64,000 nt of DNA, from assembly GCF_000381005.1 (NCBI RefSeq), contig NZ_KB908379.1:1-64000 (forward strand), in the 5' to 3' direction. Below, piece by piece: positions 23,911 through 31,366 of this stretch. Source of the stretch: Selenomonas bovis DSM 23594 (GTDB lineage Bacteria; Bacillota; Negativicutes; Selenomonadales; Selenomonadaceae). Both the position numbers and the translations under genes were made by a program. The notes under the pieces were generated by a model, which was given only the letters and a program-made list of their open reading frames with translations, searched no databases and was not told where the DNA came from. Within the stretch, counting starts at the first letter, position 1, and each line of letters begins with the position of its first letter.

Positions 23911-24735
23911 TCATGACGCCAGCGGCCAGTCAATCAGCTCTGCGCCGAGCGGCTTTCTGACCTGGGCATTGTAGGCGAGGCTCAGGCGCGTGGCGCGCTG
24001 AACCTCTTCCGGCGTCGACTGCGGGTCTCTGCGGATCTCATAGACACCGTGAGACGCCTGCTTGATAGAAAAGGACTGCGGCGTATGCAGCTGCAGCTCC
24101 ACCGGCACACCCGCGGGGCTCACGAGCTGCACGTTGATGCCCTGATAGAACTTCCCGCCCCAGGCATTCCGGAATTTCACGACGCGATAGCCCGTGGCCA
24201 CGAGCTTCTGCAGCGCGGTGCGCACTTGCTCATTGTACTGTCCGGAGGATGCGATGAGCGTATAGCGCAAGACGTCACTGACGCCGCTTGCCGCCTCTTC
24301 ATAGCCGAGGGACTTCCCTGCCGCATCGCTCTCAATCTTGCGCGCGAGGCTGTCCTCGCTTTTCAGACGGCAATCGAGCCCCGCGAGACGGCTCGCCGCG
24401 TCTTCCAGGGACTGCATGTCTGCCGTCACGTCTTTTTCTGCAGCTGACGCGCGGGCGATCAGCTGCTTCGCGAGCATATGGCTCTTTATTTTCTTCGCTG
24501 TTACACTTTCCCTATCCTGAGCCCTCTCTTCGAGCAGCTCATCCTTGTCGAGGTCATCCTGATTATAGAGACTGGCCATCTCCGCGAAGACCGTACGATC
24601 CTCCCTAGTCGGCACTGCGGCAAAGCAATGTACGAGCATATAGGGCGCAAAGACGCAGGCCAGCGTGAGAAGCGCCGTCGTGAGGCAGCGCAGGGCATGA
24701 CTGCCGTGCAGCTGCTTCTGAATGTTATTTCCCAT
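23911..24735 (-). CDS. Membrane-anchored or secreted RelA/SpoT-like nucleotidyltransferase-fold protein
   Basis: This 274-residue protein has one hydrophobic N-terminal segment (about 18-40) and a helical linker. Residues 120-235 follow the RelA/SpoT synthetase pattern: CRLKSEDSLARK (Arg123, Lys125, Ser129, Lys133), GVSDVLRYTLI (Asp154) in place of the usual DIxGxR strand, GYRVVKFRNAW, FYQGINV (Tyr197), VELQLHT (Glu213, Gln215) and ASHGVYE (His229, Tyr232). The usual GYxSxH His is replaced by Asn. Known members make (p)ppGpp or act as toxins that modify nucleotides or tRNA. An extracytoplasmic member would be unusual. GGAGGG precedes the ATG. Family by eye only; activity unproven. Confidence 0.62.
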   Translation of the reverse strand: MGNNIQKQLHGSHALRCLTTALLTLACVFAPYMLVHCFAAVPTREDRTVFAEMASLYNQDDLDKDELLEERAQDRESVTAKKIKSHMLAKQLIARASAAEKDVTADMQSLEDAASRLAGLDCRLKSEDSLARKIESDAAGKSLGYEEAASGVSDVLRYTLIASSGQYNEQVRTALQKLVATGYRVVKFRNAWGGKFYQGINVQLVSPAGVPVELQLHTPQSFSIKQASHGVYEIRRDPQSTPEEVQRATRLSLAYNAQVRKPLGAELIDWPLAS

Positions 24736-24787
24736 GAATCGTCCCTCCAGTTTTCATCTCCTGGGCAAGTCTACGACGCAAGAGCGT

Positions 24788-24866
24788 ACCTGCTTCATAC
24801 GAAGCAGGTCCCCTGCATAGCGCAGCATTTGTTTGACAATCATAGGATAGCAGAGGTTCCTCAAAA
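24788..24866 (-). promoter_or_regulatory. Candidate promoter and leader hairpin of the RelA/SpoT-like gene
   Basis: On the minus strand TTTTGA (24866-24861) and TATGAT (24844-24839) are 16 bases apart. The transcript would carry a leader of about 95 bases containing ACCTGCTTC-GTAT-GAAGCAGGT (24809-24788), a perfect nine-base stem with a four-base loop and no T run after it. Confidence 0.5.
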
Positions 24867-24916
24867 CTAGCTGACGATATGTGAAAACCGTCTGAAAGAG
24901 GATATTTCGCGTGCAA

Positions 24917-25495
24917 TCAATTCCCTGGCAGGCGGCCCCTGTCGATGAGAGAAAGCTGCTGCACATCGAGCTGCGCCAGCGCTTCCTCATCTGTCGGCAA
25001 TGACGGCAGATCCTCAAGGCTCTTGAGGCCGAACACCTGCAGGAAACGGTCGGTCGTCCCGTAAAGAATGGGGCGACCGATGGCCTGCTTCCGCCCAACC
25101 TCGGCGATGAGCTCGTATTCAAGCAGGCGCGCCAGCGCCTTTTCCGCACGTACGCCGCGGATGGCCTCAATCTCCGCTTTGGTGATGGGCTGCTTGAACG
25201 CGATGATGGAGAGCGTCTCCATCGTCGGCGCTGTGAGCCGTCGGTCGACGACCTGCGTGAGCTTCTCGATGGCATCATAGTACTCCGGCCGCGTCACGAG
25301 CTGGTAGCCGCCCGCGACCTCGCGCAACGTGAGGCCGCTGCCGCGCGCCTCGAGCCTTTCCTTCAGCTTTTCTGCCAGACGGCGAAGTGTCTCAGGCGGC
25401 TTAGCAAATATCTTTTGCAGCGCGTCGAGCCGTACGGGATCGCCGGCGGCGAAGAGCACTGCCTCCAGCGTGCCGAGTGCATCGCGTTCATCCAT
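24917..25495 (-). CDS. scpB: Segregation and condensation protein B
   Basis: ScpB is a winged-helix kleisin-associated subunit of the SMC-ScpAB condensin that organises the chromosome. The 192-residue protein starts MDERDALGTLEAVLFAAGDPV and has the two tandem winged-helix domains, with ETLSIIAFKQPITKAEIEAIRGV in the second. ATG 25495 is chosen because GGAGGAG lies just upstream and a longer frame adds unrelated residues; it overlaps scpA by eight bases. It is the last gene of the long xseA-to-scpB run. Confidence 0.93.
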   Translation of the reverse strand: MDERDALGTLEAVLFAAGDPVRLDALQKIFAKPPETLRRLAEKLKERLEARGSGLTLREVAGGYQLVTRPEYYDAIEKLTQVVDRRLTAPTMETLSIIAFKQPITKAEIEAIRGVRAEKALARLLEYELIAEVGRKQAIGRPILYGTTDRFLQVFGLKSLEDLPSLPTDEEALAQLDVQQLSLIDRGRLPGN

Positions 25496-26228
25496 GCTGG
25501 CTCTCCTCCTGTTTCCTTCCCCGGACCTGCTCCATGGTAATCTCCTCATAGGCTCCCGCCTGCAACACGCGCACCTCGCCGAGGCGTATGAGTTCAAGGA
25601 GCGCGAGGAATGTCACGATGAGCTCCGTCCGATTCCCAGACGTGAAGGCCTCAGAGAAATAGAGGCAGCGCGGCACGCGTACGAGCAGCTGGCGAAGCTC
25701 ACTCATCTTCTCCTGAACCGTGAACGATTCAGGCTGCACGAGCGCGTCAGGCAGGCGAAGCTCCTCGCGCACGGCGAGCACTGCCTGAAACGCCGCGAGA
25801 AGCCTGCTGAGCGGCAAGCGGTCTGCCAGCACATGATGCGTCGGCAGGTCAAGCGGCTCTCGCGCGCAGAAGCGCGCCTCTGAAACGGCCTGCCCTTGCA
25901 GGAGCTCGCTGACCTGCTGGAACTTCTTGTACTCCAAGAGGCGCGCCACCAGCTCCTGCCGCGGGTCTTCCTCCGCTGTCTCCTTTTCTTTTGACTGCTG
26001 CGGCAGCATCATGCGCGATTTGATCTGCAGCAAGGTCGCAGCCATGACGAGAAAGGAGCTCGCAATCTCCATATCGAGCTCGCGCATGCGGTTCAGATGC
26101 TCCATATATTGGCGCGTGAGCTCCGCGATGGGGATATCATAGATGTCAATCTTGTTTTTCTCGATGAGATGCATCAACAGGTCGAGCGGGCCCTCAAATG
26201 CCGCGAGCTGGATACGGTAGTCGTCCAT
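25488..26228 (-). CDS. scpA: Segregation and condensation protein A (kleisin)
   Basis: ScpA bridges the head domains of the SMC dimer. The 246 residues have the kleisin N-terminal pattern AAFEGPLDLLMHLIEKNKIDIYD (positions 8-30), the helical FLVMAATLLQIKSRMMLP segment, and a C-terminal winged-helix region with LIVTFLALLELIRLGEVRV. It begins directly after the M50 protease gene and overlaps scpB, as in many Firmicutes. Confidence 0.93.
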   Translation of the reverse strand: MDDYRIQLAAFEGPLDLLMHLIEKNKIDIYDIPIAELTRQYMEHLNRMRELDMEIASSFLVMAATLLQIKSRMMLPQQSKEKETAEEDPRQELVARLLEYKKFQQVSELLQGQAVSEARFCAREPLDLPTHHVLADRLPLSRLLAAFQAVLAVREELRLPDALVQPESFTVQEKMSELRQLLVRVPRCLYFSEAFTSGNRTELIVTFLALLELIRLGEVRVLQAGAYEEITMEQVRGRKQEESQHG

Positions 26229-26229
26229 C

Positions 26230-26856
26230 TCAGAAAATCAACTCAATGATGGCGGCAAAGACATGCCAGATCATCTGCTGCATCGGCACGAAGACATACT
26301 GCAGAATGGGCGTCATGATGAAGACGATCATGATGAGCAGACTGTAGCGTTCCAGGCTCGCGAACCGCCAGCCGAGTTCCCGCGGCAGAAGCTGCCGGAG
26401 GATATGCGCGCCATCGAGCGGCGGCACGGGGATGAGGTTGAAAATCGCAAAGTTGATATTGTAAATAATAATGAGGCGGCAGACAAGGATTGTGCCCTGG
26501 GAAAGGTGGAAGCCCATCTGTGAAAATAATACGAGCAGGAAGAGCGTGACAAATGCCGTCAGGAGATTCGCCAGCGGGCCTGCAACCGAGACGAGGATGT
26601 CATCGCGCCGCGGCTGACGGAAATTGTTCGGATTGATGACGACCGGCTTCGCCCAGCCAAACCGGATGAGGAAGAGCATGAGCAGACCCACGGGATCGAT
26701 ATGCGCGCGCGGGTTCAGTGTGAGCCTCCCCATGAGCTTCGGTGTGAAATCGCCAAGCGCCACTGCGACGCGGGCATGTGCGTACTCATGGATGACCATC
26801 GCGATGATGAGGCCCGGAATGCCGGCCAAGAGCGAGATGAGGCTGAAATCAAACAT
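26230..26856 (-). CDS. Site-2-protease-like M50 family membrane metallopeptidase
   Basis: This intramembrane zinc protease of the compact S2P type found beside scpAB in Firmicutes has 208 residues. HEYAH near residue 24 is the HExxH zinc site in the first helix. NLIPVPPLDGAHIL near residue 140 supplies the Asp ligand (NxxPxPxLDG). Four to five membrane segments are evident and there is no PDZ or CBS domain. The start at 26856 follows GGGAGG and overlaps the end of the Nudix gene by eight bases. Substrate unknown. Confidence 0.88.
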   Translation of the reverse strand: MFDFSLISLLAGIPGLIIAMVIHEYAHARVAVALGDFTPKLMGRLTLNPRAHIDPVGLLMLFLIRFGWAKPVVINPNNFRQPRRDDILVSVAGPLANLLTAFVTLFLLVLFSQMGFHLSQGTILVCRLIIIYNINFAIFNLIPVPPLDGAHILRQLLPRELGWRFASLERYSLLIMIVFIMTPILQYVFVPMQQMIWHVFAAIIELIF

Positions 26857-27394
26857 GCAGATCCTCCCAGAGCATAAGAATGGCAACAATAGATTTCGCG
26901 TCAAAGATACGGCCGTCACGCGTCATCTGCACCGCCTCCGCAAGCGGCACCTTCACAACGTTGAGGAACTCATCCTCATCAGGATGCTGCTCGCCAGGCG
27001 TCAGCCCTTCGGCGGCATAGATATGGATATACTCGTTCGAGAAACCGACGGTCGTGCCGATTGTCGTGAGTCTCCGCAGCGTGTCCGCCGTGTAGCCCGT
27101 CTCCTCGCCGAGCTCTCGCTTCGCACAGACGAGCGGATCCTCATCCGGTGCGTCGAGCTTGCCCGCGGGAATCTCGAGCGTCACGCGTCCGACGGGATAA
27201 CGATACTGACGGACGAGGATAATCTCCTGCGTAGGCAGCAGCGGAATGACAGCCGATGCACCCGGATGCTGGATCCACTCCCGCGTCGCCTGCTCGCCAT
27301 TCGGTAGCAGCGCCGTATCGCGCTTGACATGCAGCAGGTTCCCATCGAATATGTCTTCGCTCTTGAGCTTCTTCTCTATCAAATCCTCGTACAC
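26849..27394 (-). CDS. Nudix hydrolase, ADP-ribose pyrophosphatase type
   Basis: It probably hydrolyses ADP-ribose to AMP and ribose-5-phosphate. The Nudix box is visible as GKLDAPDEDP followed by AKRELGEETGY, preceded by the LEIPAG typical of ADP-ribose enzymes. The start is a GTG at 27394, eight bases after GAGGAGG, giving 181 residues; the longer upstream frame runs into non-coding sequence. It is translationally coupled to the M50 gene downstream and follows recN by 73 bases. Confidence 0.87.
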   Translation of the reverse strand: MYEDLIEKKLKSEDIFDGNLLHVKRDTALLPNGEQATREWIQHPGASAVIPLLPTQEIILVRQYRYPVGRVTLEIPAGKLDAPDEDPLVCAKRELGEETGYTADTLRRLTTIGTTVGFSNEYIHIYAAEGLTPGEQHPDEDEFLNVVKVPLAEAVQMTRDGRIFDAKSIVAILMLWEDLHV

Positions 27395-27467
27395 TTCTGA
27401 TTCCTCCTCATGAATGATGGTAGTGCGCCTCAGCGGACAATTTGTTTCTATGACGCGCTGCGGCAGC

Positions 27468-29168
27468 TTAGCGCAAATGCTGCTTGCGGCTGCGGGCATG
27501 GGAGAGCATTTCCCGCGCGTTGTCGAGCGAGGCCGCCGAGACATCCGAGCCGGACGCCATGCGTGCGATCTCGTTGACCTCCTGCGCTTCTGTCAGACGA
27601 ATGACCTCCGTAACCGTATGCCCCTCCTGCGCGTGCTTCGCGATGTAGAGATGGACGTCCGCCATACTCGCGATCTGCGGCAGATGCGTGATGCAGAGCA
27701 CCTGCTTGTATTTTGCCACAAGTGCGATGCGTTCTGCAACCATCTGGGCCGTGCGCCCGCCGATGCCAGTATCTATCTCGTCGAACACCATGCTCGGCAC
27801 CGAACGATCACGCGACGCGGAGACCGCCTTGATGGCGAGCGCGATGCGCGAAAGTTCGCCGCCGGAAGCAACCTTGGCGAGCGGCTTGGGAGCTTCGCCC
27901 TCATTGGCGGAAAACGTCATCTGCACGAGGTCAGCGCCGCGCGGGCCGAATTGCCCTGCCGCGGCAATCTCGATGGCAAAGGCAGCATGCGGCATGCCAA
28001 GGGATTTGAGCTGTCCCGCGATTTCCTCTGTCAGGATCGCCGCCCCCTGCCTGCGCAGCGCCGTAAGGCGCTCCGCGCAGGTGTGCACCTCCTGCTCCGC
28101 CTCGCGGATCGATGCCTTGAGCCTCTCCATATCGTCATCGTAATTCTCGATGGAAGCGAGCTCTGCCTGCACTTTCTGTTGATACGCGAGTACATCCGCA
28201 AGCGTCGCGCCATACTTTTTGCAGAGTTTGTCGATCGTATCCATGCGGCGCTGCAGCTGGTCGAGCCGCTGCGGGCTGAAGTCCATGGCCTCCCCGTAAT
28301 CACGAATCTCATAAGCCGCCTCCTGCAGGGAAACGAACGCCTCATCGACGATTTTCTGCGCGTTGGCCAGGCTCACGTCAAAGCGACTCATATCCTCAAG
28401 GTTTTTCTTGATCTGCGAGAGAGCCGAGAGCACAGCCAAGGAGTTGCGCGCGTCGCTGTCGAGCAGATCATACGATTCTTTGACGTAATCGGCAATCTTC
28501 TCCGCATGCGAGAGCTTCCGGATCTCCTCCTCGAGCGCCTCATCCTCGCCTTCCTTCAGCTGCGCGTCCTCGATTTCCTGGTTCTGCCAGCGCAGCATAT
28601 CGACGCGCTGTGCGTATTCGCGGGCATCCATCTCCTTCTTTGCATACGCCTGCTTCCGTTCCGTCCACGCGGCATACGCCTTGCGGTAGGCGGCAAGCGC
28701 CTGTCCGATGGAAGGATTCTCCCGGTCGAGCAGATCGTACTGGCTCGCCTCCTTGAGCAGCGCGAGGTTCTGGTTCTGTCCGTGGATATCGACGAGCAGC
28801 ATGCCGATCTGCTTGAGCACAGCGAGTGTCACGTGACAGCCGTTCACAAGAACCATGTTGCGTCCCGCACGCGCCACCTGGCGCGTCACGATCAGCACAT
28901 CCTCACTGACGTCGATGGCCTGTGACTGCAGCAACTCCTGCAGCGCCGGCTGCCCATCCAGTGTAAAGACAGCCTCGACGCGCAGCCAATCGCAGCCCGT
29001 ACGGATGGCGTCAGTCGAGATGCGGTGGCCGAGGATGGCACCGAGCGCGTCGATGAGGATGGACTTGCCCGCACCCGTCTCACCTGTGAGGATATTCAGC
29101 CCCGCATCAAACTCGATCTGGACGTGCTCCAGCAGGGCGAAGTTCCAGACTGTCAGCGATTTCAGCAT
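27468..29168 (-). CDS. recN: DNA repair protein RecN
   Basis: RecN is an SMC-like ATPase acting early in double-strand break repair. The 566-residue protein has Walker A GETGAGKS near residue 29, two antiparallel coiled-coil arms in the middle, and the C-terminal ABC signature SGGELSRIALAIK with Walker B MVFDEIDTGIGG. The start MLKSLTVWNFALLEHV is typical. The position after argR and nadK is the common Firmicute order. Confidence 0.96.
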   Translation of the reverse strand: MLKSLTVWNFALLEHVQIEFDAGLNILTGETGAGKSILIDALGAILGHRISTDAIRTGCDWLRVEAVFTLDGQPALQELLQSQAIDVSEDVLIVTRQVARAGRNMVLVNGCHVTLAVLKQIGMLLVDIHGQNQNLALLKEASQYDLLDRENPSIGQALAAYRKAYAAWTERKQAYAKKEMDAREYAQRVDMLRWQNQEIEDAQLKEGEDEALEEEIRKLSHAEKIADYVKESYDLLDSDARNSLAVLSALSQIKKNLEDMSRFDVSLANAQKIVDEAFVSLQEAAYEIRDYGEAMDFSPQRLDQLQRRMDTIDKLCKKYGATLADVLAYQQKVQAELASIENYDDDMERLKASIREAEQEVHTCAERLTALRRQGAAILTEEIAGQLKSLGMPHAAFAIEIAAAGQFGPRGADLVQMTFSANEGEAPKPLAKVASGGELSRIALAIKAVSASRDRSVPSMVFDEIDTGIGGRTAQMVAERIALVAKYKQVLCITHLPQIASMADVHLYIAKHAQEGHTVTEVIRLTEAQEVNEIARMASGSDVSAASLDNAREMLSHARSRKQHLR

Positions 29169-29183
29169 GTTCTCTCTCCTCTC

Positions 29184-29672
29184 TCACCGTTCGCCAGAAC
29201 CATACGTCATATTGGCAAGCAGCTCCAGCACTTCCGGGACTGCCTTTTTCGGCTTGACGATGACGAGGATATTATCATCACCGGCAATCGTGCCGATTAC
29301 CTGCGGCCATTTCGCATAATCTATGGCCGAGGCGACGGCATTGGCCGCCCCAGGCATCGTCTTGACGACGATGAGGTTCTCGCTGTAATCCATGCCGAGC
29401 ACCGTATCGCGGAAGAGCCGCTCCATGCGGCTGCTCGAAAAGACGGCTTCCTTCGTCTCATGCCCTGCCGGATACGCATATCGATAGCGTCCCTGTCCCA
29501 TCGGCACTTTGACGAGCATGAGTTCCTTGATGTCGCGGGAGACCGTTGCCTGCGTCACCTCGATGCCCTGCCGACGCAACGCGTTGGTCAGATCTTCCTG
29601 TGTCTCTATGACCTGACGTGTGATGATTTCATGTATTTTGTCGTAGCGTTCCTCTTTCTTCACCGTCTTCAT
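29184..29672 (-). CDS. argR: Arginine repressor ArgR
   Basis: ArgR is the hexameric arginine-dependent repressor. The N-terminal winged helix carries TQATVSRDIKEL (recognition helix). The C-terminal arginine-binding domain includes GDDNILVI, where the paired Asp residues contact arginine. The ATG at 29672 follows AAAGGAAG; a longer frame adds seven residues without a ribosome site. At 162 residues, length is slightly above the usual 150. No arginine genes are in the window, but argR beside recN is standard. Confidence 0.93.
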   Translation of the reverse strand: MKTVKKEERYDKIHEIITRQVIETQEDLTNALRRQGIEVTQATVSRDIKELMLVKVPMGQGRYRYAYPAGHETKEAVFSSSRMERLFRDTVLGMDYSENLIVVKTMPGAANAVASAIDYAKWPQVIGTIAGDDNILVIVKPKKAVPEVLELLANMTYGSGER

Positions 29673-29683
29673 TTCGCTTCCTT

Positions 29684-30538
29684 TTAATTCCACAGCTTCG
29701 TGCGCAAGATCCGATAATAATCCTGATCCTCAAACTTGACAATACGCGCGGACTGCTGCGCCTTCCTGACTACGACCTCATCGCCCGGCAGCAAGTGGAA
29801 ACTCTCCTGCCCGTCAAAGGTGACGAGGATATCCTGATGTACCGCGGCAATGTGAATATGGATCACATCATGCTCATTGACGACAAGCGGCCGCATGTTG
29901 AACGTATGCGCGCAAATCGGTGTGACGAGCAACGCCTGGATGGTCGGGTTCATGATCGGGCCGCCCGCAGAAAGGGAGTAGGCCGTAGACCCCGTCGGCG
30001 AGGCAACGATGATGCCGTCCGCCTTGTAGTCCATGAGATGCGTCTCATTGATGGACAGCCCGAGGCGCAGCATCCTCGCCATACCGCCCTTCGTAACGAC
30101 AACATCGTTGATGGCATTGCCGAGGAAATGTTCCCGCCCTTTGCTTTTTACAAACCCCGCGAGCAGCAGGCGCTGCTCGATGTAATAGCCGCCGACGAGG
30201 ATTTTCTCCAATCTATCCTCCAGCTCATCGAGTTCGATGTCCGCCATAAATCCCAGCGTGCCGATATTGATGCCGCAGACCGGCACCTCGTTGCGCCCAT
30301 AGCGGTGACAGACCCCGAGGAGGGTCCCATCACCGCCGAGAGAGAGAGCCATGTCGGCTGGTTCCTGCTCGATGTTCTCCACACCGTATGTCTCCGCGCA
30401 GCCGAAGAAGCGCGCCTCATGCATCGGAAGCATCAGCTGGACATCACGCTCAGAGAAAAATCGGAAAATCCTGTCGAGCACCGCGCCCGCATTCGGTTTG
30501 TCCACATTGGGAAACACCGCAATCCGCATCTGTCCCAT
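29684..30538 (-). CDS. nadK: NAD kinase
   Basis: It phosphorylates NAD to NADP. The diagnostic LGGDGTLL near residue 66 carries the catalytic Asp, and ASPTGSTAYSLSAGGPI holds the NAD-binding loop. At 284 residues it is of normal length. It may start at either of two close ATGs (30538 or 30529). It lies between tlyA and argR in the conserved block. Confidence 0.94.
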   Translation of the reverse strand: MGQMRIAVFPNVDKPNAGAVLDRIFRFFSERDVQLMLPMHEARFFGCAETYGVENIEQEPADMALSLGGDGTLLGVCHRYGRNEVPVCGINIGTLGFMADIELDELEDRLEKILVGGYYIEQRLLLAGFVKSKGREHFLGNAINDVVVTKGGMARMLRLGLSINETHLMDYKADGIIVASPTGSTAYSLSAGGPIMNPTIQALLVTPICAHTFNMRPLVVNEHDVIHIHIAAVHQDILVTFDGQESFHLLPGDEVVVRKAQQSARIVKFEDQDYYRILRTKLWN

Positions 30539-30556
30539 CGCCCGTTTGCCCCTTCC

Positions 30557-31366
30557 TCAACGATCCAGTTCCGCGTGCGCCGTCTTCACCGTCTCGGCAA
30601 CGAGATCCTCCGGTACGCCATCTTCTGCTGCCTGATCCTTGGAAAGCCAGATCAGATATTCAATATTCCCTTCTGGCCCTTTAACCGGTGAGAAGGTCAA
30701 CGCCCGCGTGATAAAGCCGAGCGTGCGTGCCAACGATACGACCTTGTGAATCACCGCTTCATGGACGGCGGAATCGCGCACGACACCCTTCTTGCCGACA
30801 TGCTCACGCCCTGCCTCGAACTGCGGCTTGATGAGCGCCAGCACCTCTCCCGTCTCTGAGAGCAGCTGCCAGGCAACGGGCAGCACCTTGTCGAGAGAGA
30901 TGAACGCCACGTCGATTGAGGCGAAATCCAGCAGCTGGCCGATGTCCTCCGGCGTCACGTAGCGGATGTTCGTGCGCTCCATGTTCACGACGCGCGCATC
31001 CGTGCGCAGCTTCCATGCCAGCTGGCCGTAGCCGACATCGATGGCATAGACCTTCGCCGCGCCATTCTGCAGCATACAGTCCGTAAAGCCGCCCGTCGAG
31101 GCGCCGATGTCTGCCGCGGTCTTCCCCTGCAACTGCACGCCGAAGACCTGGATCGCCTTTTCGAGCTTGAGTCCGCCGCGGCTCACATAGGGAAGGTCAT
31201 GCCCGAGCAGGCGGACCTTCGCCTCCGCCTTGACCATCGTCCCCGCTTTCTCGATCTTCTGTTCATCGACGAGCACCTCGCCCGCCATGATCATGCGCTT
31301 CGCGCGCTCCCTGCTGCCCGCAAGGCCGCGCTCCACCAGGAGCGCATCGAGCCTGACTTTTGGCAT
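30557..31366 (-). CDS. tlyA: TlyA family rRNA (cytidine-2'-O)-methyltransferase
   Basis: TlyA methylates ribose of cytidines in 16S and 23S rRNA. An S4 RNA-binding domain comes first (RLDALLVERGLAGSRERAK), followed by an FtsJ-like methyltransferase with the SAM motif DIGASTGGFTDCML and IKPQFEAGRE. At 269 residues it is typical. The old name hemolysin A is misleading. The start lies directly against the dxs stop. Confidence 0.92.
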   Translation of the reverse strand: MPKVRLDALLVERGLAGSRERAKRMIMAGEVLVDEQKIEKAGTMVKAEAKVRLLGHDLPYVSRGGLKLEKAIQVFGVQLQGKTAADIGASTGGFTDCMLQNGAAKVYAIDVGYGQLAWKLRTDARVVNMERTNIRYVTPEDIGQLLDFASIDVAFISLDKVLPVAWQLLSETGEVLALIKPQFEAGREHVGKKGVVRDSAVHEAVIHKVVSLARTLGFITRALTFSPVKGPEGNIEYLIWLSKDQAAEDGVPEDLVAETVKTAHAELDR

